NCBI RefSeq assembly: GCF_048269205.1
Contig: NZ_JBLXJC010000001.1
Span: 868,001-932,000 of the forward strand
Length of the DNA: 64,000 nt
Origin: Emcibacter sp048269205
Lineage (GTDB): Bacteria; Pseudomonadota; Alphaproteobacteria; Sphingomonadales; Emcibacteraceae
Direction of reading: 5' to 3'
A program made the translations under genes and the position numbers. Positions 25,209-34,311 of this stretch are shown one piece after another. Below the pieces are notes generated by a model. That model had not been told where the DNA came from, did no database searches, and was given only the letters and a program-made list of their open reading frames with translations. Positions within the stretch are counted from its first letter, which is position 1. Every line of letters starts with the position of its first letter.

Positions 25209-26045
25209 CTAGGCCCCCATCGGCATTTGTTCCAGGATCAGGCTGAAGAGCTCGTTTTGCGAGCTGATACCGAGCTTGGCGTAAGCCCGTTTGCGATAGG
25301 TATGAATTGTTGAGATGGCCACATCCAGGTCAAGGGCGATGGCCTCTGACGTATAGCCCTGGATAATGCGCACACAAACTTCGCGCTCCCGCTCCGTAAG
25401 CTGGCCGAACACCTCGCTCTGTTCCTCCAATAGCCGGTTCATCAGGTCCGGTGAGCGGCTCAGGGGCACCCGGGTGATGATGGGGTCGGCCGGTTTGTCC
25501 CGGAACTGGGTCAGGCGCGAATGTTTGAAAATCAGGTTGGTAAGCAGCGGCAGAAGCTGGGAGAGTTCCTGGAAGTCTTCCTCCGAAAAGGGGCCGGACT
25601 GTTCCAGCCGGTAAAAGCTGCAGTAAATGTTGTAGGCACTGGTCTGCAGCAGGCTGGAAACCTTGTCGATCAGGCCGCTTTTCCCAAAAAACTGTTGCCG
25701 GTAGTCTTCGGGGTAGCCGGCGGTGTCGGCCCGGCCCAATACCGTAAGCTGGTCACTTTCCGGCGGCGCGCCGTCTTCGGCCATTGGGGGGAGCTGCGGG
25801 TCCCGGGCCCGGTAGTCCGAGACATAGGCGCGGGCGAGCCGGTTGCAGGTGTCCTCATCCAGGCGGCTCTGGGTAAAAAGATGTTCGGTATGACCGTCGG
25901 GGGTGGTGATGAAAACCGTGCAATGGTCCACAACGACGGCCAGGTTGACCAGTTCGAACAGGGTTTCCTCGAACCCGGCCCGGCCCAGCTTGCAGATGGT
26001 GCTGGTCAGTTTCGCCAGCCACTGGTCTGTCCCGCTTGTTGACAC
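25209..26045 (-). CDS. LuxR-family transcriptional regulator
   Basis: A 278-residue DNA-binding regulator. The C-terminal LuxR helix-turn-helix begins with LTEREREVCVRIIQGYTSEA and continues to STIHTYRKRAYAKLGISSQN at about residues 255-274. The N-terminal 200 residues are not an autoinducer-binding or receiver domain that I recognise; they include short GAF-like stretches. I prefer a GTG start at 26045, because GGGAGG lies about nine bases before it. A longer ATG form beginning at 26102 adds 19 residues but has no ribosome-binding site. It is divergent from the DUF1491 gene, with palindromes between them that could be its own operator. Confidence 0.83.
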   Translation of the reverse strand: MSTSGTDQWLAKLTSTICKLGRAGFEETLFELVNLAVVVDHCTVFITTPDGHTEHLFTQSRLDEDTCNRLARAYVSDYRARDPQLPPMAEDGAPPESDQLTVLGRADTAGYPEDYRQQFFGKSGLIDKVSSLLQTSAYNIYCSFYRLEQSGPFSEEDFQELSQLLPLLTNLIFKHSRLTQFRDKPADPIITRVPLSRSPDLMNRLLEEQSEVFGQLTEREREVCVRIIQGYTSEAIALDLDVAISTIHTYRKRAYAKLGISSQNELFSLILEQMPMGA

Positions 26046-26079
26046 TTTTTCTTTCCTCCCGATGTTTCTCAAGTTTATA

Positions 26080-26114
26080 GTGGGCCCAATAGAAAAGTCC
26101 ATGGGTAACCCATG
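26080..26114. promoter_or_regulatory. Palindromes between the LuxR and DUF1491 genes
   Basis: CATGGGTAACCCATG at 26100-26114 is a 6-3-6 inverted repeat, and TGGGCCCA at about 26081-26088 is a second perfect palindrome. Both lie in the short divergent intergenic space, so they may be operators for the LuxR protein. Assignment is by position only. Confidence 0.35.
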
Positions 26115-26134
26115 TTTGAAGCCAAAGAGAGTTT

Positions 26135-26464
26135 ATGTTCGAAGAGAGATTAAAGACCTCGATCTGGGTGTCGGCGGAAATCAGGCGCCTTGACGTGGAA
26201 CTGATGACCGCCATGGTGCTGCACAAGGGGGACAAGGACCGGGGGCTGGTGCTGATCAAGAAAAACCTGCTCGGGCCCGGTTGTGTGCTTTACATCCAGT
26301 CCCGGGACATGGACGGAAATCTCGGCTGGCGCTGCCCGCTTGGGGAGGAGCCGGTCCCGGAAGACAAGGCCGACAGCTATATCGCCCGCCAGCGTGACTT
26401 TGACGACGACCTGTGGGTAATCGAAGTGGAGGACCCGAAGGGGACATACCAGCCGCAGAGCTGA
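26135..26464 (+). CDS. DUF1491 family protein
   Basis: A 109-residue protein recognised as DUF1491 by its opening (LKTSIWVSAEIRRLDVELM), the central KGDKDRGLVLIKKNL, and the C-terminal YIARQRDFDDDLWVIEVED. The family is small, cytoplasmic and nearly confined to alphaproteobacteria, where the gene is single-copy; its function is unknown. Length is typical. It is divergent from the LuxR gene and is followed 15 bases later by a Sel1-repeat lipoprotein gene, with which it may be transcribed. Confidence 0.85.
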   Translation: MFEERLKTSIWVSAEIRRLDVELMTAMVLHKGDKDRGLVLIKKNLLGPGCVLYIQSRDMDGNLGWRCPLGEEPVPEDKADSYIARQRDFDDDLWVIEVEDPKGTYQPQS

Positions 26465-26479
26465 CCGCGGCATGGGGGG

Positions 26480-27010
26480 ATGATGAAATATCTGAGTTTA
26501 TCTTTTTTGGTTCTGCCGCTGCTTCTTTCGGGATGCATGATGGGGGATCCTTGTGCCTCCCGCCTGCCAGAGGGAGTGAACCCCCTGTCTGGAAAACCGC
26601 AGCTTGGCAAAGACGAAGATCAGGGGCAATTGTTCAGATATTACCGCTGCCGGGCAAGCCAGGATGATGAGGAAGCTATGTATCGCCTTGGTCTCGCTTA
26701 CGAGCAGGGCCTTGGGGGCGATGTTGATTTGGATAAGGCGGCACATTGGTATGAGAAGGCGGCCCGGCCCAAAACCGGCATGGAATATAATTATCTCTAT
26801 AACCGGCCGGTACAGAAAAGACCGTCGTCAGAGGGGCATCCGGAAGCCCAGTATCGACTTGGCCTGATGTATCTGGAAGGCCGCGGCCGCAAGCAGGATG
26901 ACGGTTTTGGCCATCTCTGGTTCAGCCGGGCGGCGAAACAGGGTCATGAGGAAGCACGGGCAATCTACGACAAGCTGACACTCAAGCTGGAAAGTGAACC
27001 CTGGGACTGA
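26480..27010 (+). CDS. Sel1-repeat lipoprotein
   Basis: A 176-residue envelope lipoprotein. The signal peptide ends in the lipobox LLSGC, with the lipidated Cys at residue 19. The mature part has at least two Sel1-like (TPR-related) repeats: EEAMYRLGLAYEQGLGGDVD, then PEAQYRLGLMYLEGRGRKQD. Sel1 proteins act as adaptors for other proteins, and no partner can be named. The last 46 bases overlap the convergent PPOX gene at 26965-27909, so the two transcripts are antisense to each other at their ends. Confidence 0.85.
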   Translation: MMKYLSLSFLVLPLLLSGCMMGDPCASRLPEGVNPLSGKPQLGKDEDQGQLFRYYRCRASQDDEEAMYRLGLAYEQGLGGDVDLDKAAHWYEKAARPKTGMEYNYLYNRPVQKRPSSEGHPEAQYRLGLMYLEGRGRKQDDGFGHLWFSRAAKQGHEEARAIYDKLTLKLESEPWD

Positions 27011-27909
27011 ACGGGACCTACCCGCCCCGGCGCATGAAGCACTTTTTCAATCTCGATCTGCACCAGCCGTTTGGCCTCCGGCGTATTCGGTTGCGCCTGC
27101 CAGCCGGTTTCTTCGAAATTATTGAAAATCACCCGCGCATTGCCGAGGACACGGAGTCGGGCGCCGGTATCGAAGTTGGCAAACAACAAGCCGGCCCGTC
27201 CGTCCATCAGGATATTGCCGAGGGTGTTGAAGTAGTTATTGCCCGCATATTCCGGAAAGATCAGCCGGTCCGGGGCGTGGACCTGGACGAAGCCCGGCGC
27301 GCCGCCGCGGTGGGAGATATCCATGCCGCTGAGCCCGTTATTCTGAAAGGTGTCATAGCCGCTGGCGATAAAAAAACGCCGGCTTTCGCGGATCATATCC
27401 CTGATTTCAGGCGTGGCCTTGTTGTATATGCTTTCCGGTCCCGGCAGGGGCGGGCGCGCCATCTCCCGGATGTCGATATATTTCGGGCAATTGCCGAAGG
27501 CCTGGTCGACCCGCAGGATCACATGATCCTCTTCCCGGGCGGCCACATGACCATTGACCCGGTTGCGCCGCCGGTTGGAAAAATCAAGCCCCAGAAGGCC
27601 CACGCGCTGCCCTTCCTCAAGGCCGGGGACTAGGCTGTGAAGCACCAGATGTTCTTCGTCTGGCACAGTGATAAAGGGGCTGTCCTCATGAAGGATAAAG
27701 GGCTGCGGCCAGCCGTCCTCATCCCGCGCCGACAGAAACAGGTAGCTGAGGCCGCGGAAAAATTCCTGATGTTCTTCGGTGAGGAAAGGCCGAATGAAGC
27801 GGCGGCCGATCCTTTCAGTAAGCTTACGCCGTCTGGCAATGTCCTGCATTTTCTGCTCCCCCTCGTGAAAGGGGGAGATATCCTGCTTTTCATAATAAGA
27901 AAGTGACAT
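26965..27909 (-). CDS. Pyridoxamine 5'-phosphate oxidase-like flavin-binding protein
   Basis: A 314-residue protein of the split beta-barrel (PPOX-like) group, in which members bind FMN, FAD, F420 or haem. Recognisable blocks are SYLFLSARDEDGWPQPFI near residues 52-69, VGLLGLDFSNRRRNRVNGHV near residues 102-121, and YFNTLGNILMDGRAGLLFAN in the second half. The true substrate is unknown; similar proteins are annotated as pyridoxamine phosphate oxidase-like and occur with glutathione transferases. It is the last gene of an operon led by the HPP gene and the GST gene, 14 bases after the GST stop, and so probably falls under the adjacent TetR regulator. Confidence 0.8.
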   Translation of the reverse strand: MSLSYYEKQDISPFHEGEQKMQDIARRRKLTERIGRRFIRPFLTEEHQEFFRGLSYLFLSARDEDGWPQPFILHEDSPFITVPDEEHLVLHSLVPGLEEGQRVGLLGLDFSNRRRNRVNGHVAAREEDHVILRVDQAFGNCPKYIDIREMARPPLPGPESIYNKATPEIRDMIRESRRFFIASGYDTFQNNGLSGMDISHRGGAPGFVQVHAPDRLIFPEYAGNNYFNTLGNILMDGRAGLLFANFDTGARLRVLGNARVIFNNFEETGWQAQPNTPEAKRLVQIEIEKVLHAPGRVGPVQSQGSLSSLSVSLS

Positions 27910-27923
27910 GGTATGCTCCAGGA

Positions 27924-28541
27924 TCAGGCAGCATCAAGTGCCGGGTCGGGCATGGCGACAAAACCGGTGAGCCCTTCCACATTCTCAAGCCAGCGCTGGA
28001 TGTTGCCATAGGCGGAAATATCCACGCCGGAGAGCGGCGCGCGGGAGATATAGCTGTATAGGGCAACATCGGCGAGGGTGGGCCGGTTGCTCACCAGCCA
28101 GTCGCGGTCCTCCAGCAGCGGGTCCATGACGGCATAGAGCTTGTGGCTGTTTTCAACGCCTTCCTTATAGACCTCGTCGCTGCCGCCGAAGACCCGGGCG
28201 ACATAGGCCTTGGCCGGGCCCTGCAGCACCTCATTGGCGGCCACATTCAGCCATTGTTGGATTTCTGCGGCGGTTTTGGCGTCCTCAACCGGATACCAGT
28301 CTCGGGCCCGGTGTTTCAGAGCCAGATAGACCAGGATGGCGTTTGATTCCCGAATCAGGGTGTCGTCGTCTTCCAGCAGCGGTACTTTGGCAAAGGGATT
28401 GCGTTTCACATAGTCCTCGTCTTTGTGCTCGCCAGACATCAGATCCACTGGCACGCATTCATAGGGCAGGCCCATAAGGTCCAGGAACAGTCGGGCCCGG
28501 TGGCAGTGGCCGGACAGGGAAAGATCGTAGAGTTTATACAT
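27924..28541 (-). CDS. Glutathione S-transferase
   Basis: A 205-residue cytoplasmic enzyme with the two-domain GST fold. The N-terminal thioredoxin-like part runs KLYDLSLSGHCHRARLFLDL from near residue 3. The glutathione-contact region includes NPFAKVPLLEDDDTLIRESN (about residues 48-67). The C-terminal helical domain has the N-capping motif LADVALYSY. It conjugates glutathione to electrophiles, or acts as a glutathione-dependent reductase. The gene overlaps the upstream HPP gene by eight bases and precedes the PPOX-like gene, forming an operon controlled by the TetR operators at 29061-29200. Confidence 0.9.
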   Translation of the reverse strand: MYKLYDLSLSGHCHRARLFLDLMGLPYECVPVDLMSGEHKDEDYVKRNPFAKVPLLEDDDTLIRESNAILVYLALKHRARDWYPVEDAKTAAEIQQWLNVAANEVLQGPAKAYVARVFGGSDEVYKEGVENSHKLYAVMDPLLEDRDWLVSNRPTLADVALYSYISRAPLSGVDISAYGNIQRWLENVEGLTGFVAMPDPALDAA

Positions 28542-29040
28542 GCTGTTCTCCTTTTTTGTGGGGATAGCTTCGGGTTAGGGAAAGATTGTTCATAAGCAGT
28601 CCGATCAGCACCAGAAGGGCGGCGCCGGAAAGGACCGGGAAAAGCAGGAACGTGACTGCCGGCGCGGACATCATTACCAGGACCGGGTTTGCCCCGGCCG
28701 GGGGGTGGATTGTCCGGGTCAGTTGCATCATGGCGATGGCCGTGCCGACAGCCAGTCCCATGGCCCACCAGCTGTCTCCAAAGAGGAAGAGGAACACAAA
28801 CCCGGTCAGGGCGGTGAGGGTATGACCGCCGATGACGTTCCGGGGCTGGGCCAGCGGGCTTTCGGGGAGTCCGAAAACAAGAACGCAGCTTGCGCCAAAT
28901 GGCGCCATCAACAGAGGCAGGCTGGAATATCCGGTCAGCGCTCCCAGCAGGCAGATGGCGACGGCGCCGCCGAGCCAGGACCAGAAAATATGCCTGAAGT
29001 CCCGTCCGACAGAGGCGCGCAGGGTTTTCACAGATTGCAT
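28534..29040 (-). CDS. HPP family integral membrane protein
   Basis: A 168-residue membrane protein with the family's HPP signature: TIHPPAGANPVLVM at about residues 117-130. About four membrane segments are visible, including WSWLGGAVAICLLGALTGYS and LLFPVLSGAALLVLIGLL. HPP proteins are of mostly unknown function; some are nitrite transporters in chloroplasts and cyanobacteria. I place the start at ATG 29040 because AGGAG lies eight bases before it. A start at 29085 would run through the operator region and has no ribosome-binding site. It leads the HPP/GST/PPOX operon. Confidence 0.85.
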   Translation of the reverse strand: MQSVKTLRASVGRDFRHIFWSWLGGAVAICLLGALTGYSSLPLLMAPFGASCVLVFGLPESPLAQPRNVIGGHTLTALTGFVFLFLFGDSWWAMGLAVGTAIAMMQLTRTIHPPAGANPVLVMMSAPAVTFLLFPVLSGAALLVLIGLLMNNLSLTRSYPHKKGEQHV

Positions 29041-29060
29041 AGCGTCACTCCTTTTTTGAA

Positions 29061-29200
29061 TAGACAAGTCTGTCTGCTTTGGCAATATATACAGACAGGT
29101 CAGTATATTTTCAATGAATTATTTTCTCAAATTTATGTGATCTTGCGTGATCGCGGTAAAGAAGCTATGATATACCGCAAAAAAACAGACAGGTTTGTAT
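29061..29200. promoter_or_regulatory. Three related TetR-type operators between HPP and TetR genes
   Basis: TAGACAAGTCTG at 29061-29072, ATACAGACAGGTCAGTAT at 29089-29106 and AAACAGACAGGTTTGTAT at 29183-29200 are versions of one palindrome. The first resembles the NemR box TAGACNNGTCTA. The third sits 12 bases before the TetR start, so self-repression is likely; the first two face the HPP operon. Confidence 0.65.
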
Positions 29201-29211
29201 AAGGTTATTCC

Positions 29212-29772
29212 ATGGCTTCATTACGCAGGGAACATCTGGTGGACACGGCGCTCAGGCTGTTCAACGAAAACGGCTATCACGCCACCGGCATCGATACGAT
29301 CCTGAAGGAAGCCGGTGTCGCCAAAATGACCCTTTATAATCATTTCAAGTCCAAGGACGACCTGGTGGTGGCGGTCCTGCAAAAGCGCGAGGAATGGTTT
29401 CAGGACCAGTACCGGCAGAAGACGCTCGGCTGGGACAAGAAACCCATCGGCCGGCTCAAGGTCTGGCTGGAGATTTACGAGGAATGGTTCCGCTCGCCCG
29501 ACTTCAACGGTTGCATGTTCCAGAAGGGGGCGGCGGAATATGCCGATCCCGAAGGGCCGGTGTTCAGGGCGATCCGGGCCTATAAGGAGCGGGCCATGAA
29601 ACAGTTCGCCACGCTGGGCGCGGAAATGGGCCTTAAGGATCCGATCTCTTTCGGCCGGCAACTGATGGTGATCCTGGAAGGCGCCATCCAGGGCGCCAAG
29701 CTGTTCGGTCCCGACCCGGCGATAGAGACCATGCGCGAAATGGTCCGCCATTTGTTGCCGTACCGGGCGTAA
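29212..29772 (+). CDS. TetR/AcrR-family transcriptional repressor
   Basis: A 186-residue regulator. The N-terminal helix-turn-helix is clear: LRREHLVDTALRLFNENGYH, then TGIDTILKEAGVAKMTLYNH and FKSKDDL (about residues 24-52). A cysteine in DFNGCMFQKGAAEY near residue 102 sits where NemR-like and related repressors carry a redox- or electrophile-sensing Cys. It is divergent from the HPP/GST/PPOX operon, with three related operators in between. It probably represses both directions and is released by an electrophile; the ligand is inference. Confidence 0.9.
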   Translation: MASLRREHLVDTALRLFNENGYHATGIDTILKEAGVAKMTLYNHFKSKDDLVVAVLQKREEWFQDQYRQKTLGWDKKPIGRLKVWLEIYEEWFRSPDFNGCMFQKGAAEYADPEGPVFRAIRAYKERAMKQFATLGAEMGLKDPISFGRQLMVILEGAIQGAKLFGPDPAIETMREMVRHLLPYRA

Positions 29773-29896
29773 ATATTCAGATTTACATCTTGTATATTTG
29801 CCCGGGGCTCCCACATATCCTCTGACAGGGCTGGGCACTTTCGGCCCTGTCCTTCAAAAAATCCGGAAAAAAGATCATTTTTTTTACCCGCTCCCC

Positions 29897-29963
29897 TTGA
29901 CTCTCACCTTCCATGGATTATCTCTCTAGGCAGCTGTTGGCACTCCCAGGGAGTGAGTGCTAA
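29897..29963 (+). promoter_or_regulatory. groES promoter and CIRCE element (HrcA operator)
   Basis: TTGGCACTC at 29937-29945 and GAGTGCTAA at 29955-29963, separated by nine bases, form the CIRCE inverted repeat bound by HrcA; one base differs from the consensus TTAGCACTC. A -35 element TTGACT lies at 29897-29902 with a -10 region around 29918-29924. HrcA would repress groESL in the absence of heat stress. Confidence 0.9.
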
Positions 29964-30002
29964 CCTTTAACTTCAAACCAACCAAATAGAGGGAATTACG
30001 AA

Positions 30003-30290
30003 ATGGCATTTCGTCCTTTGCATGACCGTGTTCTGGTTCGTCGCGTAGACGCAGAACAGAAAACCGCTGGTGGCATCATTCTGCCCGATACCGCCCAGGA
30101 AAAACCAAGCCAGGGTGAAATTGTTGCTGTGGGTTCCGGCCACAAAGCCGAAGACGGCACCGTGACGGCTCTGGATGTAAAAGCAGGCGATACTGTCCTG
30201 TTCGGCAAATGGTCCGGCACCGAAGTCAAGGTTGAAGGTGAAGACCTGCTGATCATGAAAGAATCCGATATCCTCGGCATTATCGAATAA
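30003..30290 (+). CDS. groS: Co-chaperonin GroES
   Basis: The 95-residue GroES lid, which caps the GroEL cavity and sets the folding cycle. The sequence is a full-length match: FRPLHDRVLVRRVDAEQKTA at the N-terminus, the mobile loop GGIILPDTAQEKPSQGE (about residues 23-39), and a C-terminal DILGIIE. It is controlled by HrcA through the CIRCE element upstream and is followed by groEL 61 bases later in one operon. Confidence 0.98.
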   Translation: MAFRPLHDRVLVRRVDAEQKTAGGIILPDTAQEKPSQGEIVAVGSGHKAEDGTVTALDVKAGDTVLFGKWSGTEVKVEGEDLLIMKESDILGIIE

Positions 30291-30351
30291 TTCATCTCGC
30301 GATTGAACTCCGCTTCTCGCGACAGATATTCAAGACACAAAGGAATTTAAA

Positions 30352-32004
<1,653 letters not shown>

Positions 32005-32040
32005 GCCTAAGCGCTCAAACGCACCAAAGATTACTGGGAA

Positions 32041-32070
32041 GGGCTGCGCAACCGCGCGGCCCTTTTCTTT
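32041..32070 (+). terminator. Terminator after groEL
   Basis: GGGCTGCGC at 32041-32049 pairs with GCGCGGCCC at 32054-32062, with one wobble pair and a four-base loop, followed by TTTTCTTTT. Confidence 0.88.
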
Positions 32071-32132
32071 TGGGGGTATTGACTTAGAATTAACGTGGTA
32101 TGCTTTGTGAAACAGCGAAGAATGGGGGAAGC

Positions 32133-32870
32133 ATGAAAAAGAAATTCAAGATTGGATTGGGGGCAGCTCTGGTCTGTGTGTTGTATTACTATTTCGTAGT
32201 GCTGGGTCACTGGGCTTATTTGAACTTCTATTATGCTAAAAACGGCATTGGCAATTACGGGGTTCCAAACGCCGTTACACGGAGTGTAATTCTGGGTTCC
32301 GATAAGGCGGAATTGGAGCCGATAATACGTCCTCGGGAACGCCGCGGTCTTTGCACGTTGGATGAAATTAAAAACTTCCAACTATATGACTATGGCAGAT
32401 GTTTTGTCGTAGGGGGAGGGTCGGATTGCGGCTATATCCTTCCAAGTATTAAGTGCAGGAAACTATATGTTCGATCAGATGTCTGGGAATATGAAGAGGT
32501 AAGAGAGAAGATAATTTATGCCTCCCTGCATCCTTGCGAGTTTCTAGTGAGCAAAGATGTGCTTGATGAGAGTTTTCCAAACGGGCAATTGCATCGTCCA
32601 GAAAGTGTTGGGGAAACGGATATATCGAAAGTGGAAAATTACAAGAACCTGAGTTTTCGTCAGAAGTTTGATCTGCGCCTCAGATCCAAAAACAGAGGAG
32701 TTCCAGATAAGGGTACTCACTATTACGCATGGGAAACCGCAGGATGTGAGAAGCACCCCATCAAGTGGGTTTATATTTCTATAGTAACCGATCTTAAAGA
32801 TTATCGGGAGCCACTGAAAGTATATAAAGCTGTACTCAGAGGACGAAAAATAGAGGGGAGGTATATTTGA
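32133..32870 (+). CDS. Hypothetical membrane-anchored protein with a Cys-rich exported domain
   Basis: I do not recognise this 245-residue protein. A short basic start (MKKKFKIG) is followed by one hydrophobic segment (about residues 9-30), so the rest is probably periplasmic. That part has six cysteines (GLCTLD, GRCFV, SDCGY, IKCRK, HPCEF, AGCEK), enough for three disulfides. I choose ATG 32133 because GGGGGAA lies just before it; an earlier ATG at 32100 has no such site. The gene is visibly AT-richer than groEL and the following gene and sits alone between a terminator and a regulated promoter, which suggests recent acquisition. There is a close downstream promoter for the next gene, so it is probably its own unit. 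Confidence 0.65.
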   Translation: MKKKFKIGLGAALVCVLYYYFVVLGHWAYLNFYYAKNGIGNYGVPNAVTRSVILGSDKAELEPIIRPRERRGLCTLDEIKNFQLYDYGRCFVVGGGSDCGYILPSIKCRKLYVRSDVWEYEEVREKIIYASLHPCEFLVSKDVLDESFPNGQLHRPESVGETDISKVENYKNLSFRQKFDLRLRSKNRGVPDKGTHYYAWETAGCEKHPIKWVYISIVTDLKDYREPLKVYKAVLRGRKIEGRYI

Positions 32871-32873
32871 CCT

Positions 32874-32914
32874 TAAAACGATCGTTTGAATTTCTCCCGT
32901 AAATGTCCTAGACT
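32874..32914 (+). promoter_or_regulatory. Palindromic operator overlapping the enoyl-CoA isomerase-like promoter
   Basis: TAAAACGATCGTTTGA at 32874-32889 matches the site at 1187-1202 in 15 of 16 positions. It again overlaps a -35 element: TTGAAT (32886-32891), a 17-base spacer, then a -10 TAGACT (32909-32914). Shared sequence and shared geometry imply one regulator for both genes. Confidence 0.68.
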
Positions 32915-32946
32915 GTTCCCGTGGAAAATTCTGGGAGCATGACGAC

Positions 32947-33711
32947 ATGAGCGACTATGTTTTAAACGAGCGGGATGGCAGCCTGCTGGTCCTGACTTTT
33001 AACCGGCCGGACAAGAAAAACGCCATTACCCACGACATGTATACGGCCTTTTGTGACGGCATGGACGAGGCGGCGGCCGACAGCTCCGTCCGGGCCGTGG
33101 TGTTCCTCGGCAATGGTGACGCCTTCACCTCGGGCAATGACCTGAAGGATTTTGCCGCCGGCATCCAGCATTCGGAGGAGGCGCCGGTGTTCCGCTTCCT
33201 GAAAACCATTTCCCAGTTTGAAAAACCGATTGTCGTCGGCGTCAACGGCCTGGCGGTCGGCATCGGCACCACCATGCTGCTGCATTCCGATCTGATCTAT
33301 GCCTCCCCGGACGCGGTCTTTACCACCCCCTTCACCAATCTGGCGCTGGTGCCTGAGGCGGCCTCCTCGCTGCTGCTCCCCCGGGCCATCGGCACCGCCA
33401 AGGCGACCGAGATGCTGATGCTGGGGGCGGCGCTTTCTGCCGAAGAAGCCGTGCAGGCCGGGCTGGTGGCGCGCATCCTGACCGGGGCTAACTTTCACGA
33501 GGCGGTGCTGGAGAAGGCGCGGGAGCTGGCGAGCAAGGCGCCGACCGCGATCCTGGAGACCAAGCGTCTGTTGGCCAAAAATCGCGCCGAGGTTCAGGAG
33601 CGCATGGACGAGGAGGGACTGTTGTTCGCCGAGCGGCTGAAAACCCCTGAGTTCATGGAAGTGGCGGCCGCCTTTTTTGAAAAGCGGCCCCCTGATTTTT
33701 CAAAATTCTGA
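32947..33711 (+). CDS. Enoyl-CoA hydratase/isomerase family protein, probably isomerase type
   Basis: A 254-residue crotonase-fold enzyme acting on acyl-CoA. The oxyanion-hole segment GNGDAFTSGNDLKDFAA lies at residues 55-71, and VNGLAVGIGTTMLLHSD at 99-115. In hydratases a catalytic Glu occupies the GGGCEL position; here the corresponding bases read GIGTTML, so it is absent. A single acidic residue, Glu137 in LVPEAASS, remains, as in delta3,delta2-enoyl-CoA isomerases of the PECI type, which move double bonds so unsaturated fatty acids can enter beta-oxidation. Isomerase rather than hydratase is therefore my preference. The gene stands alone behind an operator shared with the ETF-QO gene. 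Confidence 0.85.
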   Translation: MSDYVLNERDGSLLVLTFNRPDKKNAITHDMYTAFCDGMDEAAADSSVRAVVFLGNGDAFTSGNDLKDFAAGIQHSEEAPVFRFLKTISQFEKPIVVGVNGLAVGIGTTMLLHSDLIYASPDAVFTTPFTNLALVPEAASSLLLPRAIGTAKATEMLMLGAALSAEEAVQAGLVARILTGANFHEAVLEKARELASKAPTAILETKRLLAKNRAEVQERMDEEGLLFAERLKTPEFMEVAAAFFEKRPPDFSKF

Positions 33712-34311
33712 CTATTCATTCCGGGTGGAGATGATCTCCCACTGGCCGTCTTCCTGTCGGCAGGCAGTGCCGTAAGCGGTTTCCGTTTTGCCGCCGACGG
33801 TGACGGTCTGCTGGAATTCACGGCAGTACCGTCCCAGTGTGCTTGTGCCTTCCCGGGTGGCGGTGACCCAGCCAGAGGCATTACCGTCCCGCCAGGTCAC
33901 AGTTTCCCCTATAGGCGCCCTTGTGGCCATAACGATGGCATTTTCATGGGTGCGCTGCTGCTGTTCGCTTAACTCGTGCAGGATGATCAGGGTAAAGGCG
34001 GTGAAGGCCAGCCAGAAAAAAGCATCATTGTCCGTATAGTAAAACCCGAACCCCGGATAGATAAGACCATAGGGGCGATAAATCCGGACCCCCCGATAGA
34101 GCCGGTATCTTTCCGGCGGCAGCGGCCGGACGTAGGGCGAATGCGGGCCGGCATAGAGGGGAACGCCCGGATGAATGCGCGGTGTGAAGGGCGCGGCCTT
34201 GGGGGGCGGGCCTTTTGGCCCTGAGCGGGGCGGATCGGCCAGCACGGGCCCGGTCATCAGTGTTGTGGCCAGCAGAAATACAAGAGCATTGGACGAATAT
34301 TTGATCAACAT
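33712..34311 (-). CDS. Exported protein with 17-kDa-surface-antigen-like C-terminal domain
   Basis: A 199-residue envelope protein. Residues 1-25 are a signal peptide ending PVLA. A Pro-rich, Tyr-rich middle (about residues 26-88) precedes a hydrophobic helix (DAFFWLAFTAFTLIILHEL, about residues 95-113). The C-terminal domain carries TSTLGRYCREFQQTVTVGGK, then TAYGTACRQEDGQWEI. This Cys-containing pattern is typical of the alphaproteobacterial 17-kDa antigen group, and the two Cys probably form a disulfide. Function of the family is unknown. The gene stops one base after the stop of the convergent enoyl-CoA isomerase-like gene. Confidence 0.72.
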   Translation of the reverse strand: MLIKYSSNALVFLLATTLMTGPVLADPPRSGPKGPPPKAAPFTPRIHPGVPLYAGPHSPYVRPLPPERYRLYRGVRIYRPYGLIYPGFGFYYTDNDAFFWLAFTAFTLIILHELSEQQQRTHENAIVMATRAPIGETVTWRDGNASGWVTATREGTSTLGRYCREFQQTVTVGGKTETAYGTACRQEDGQWEIISTRNE

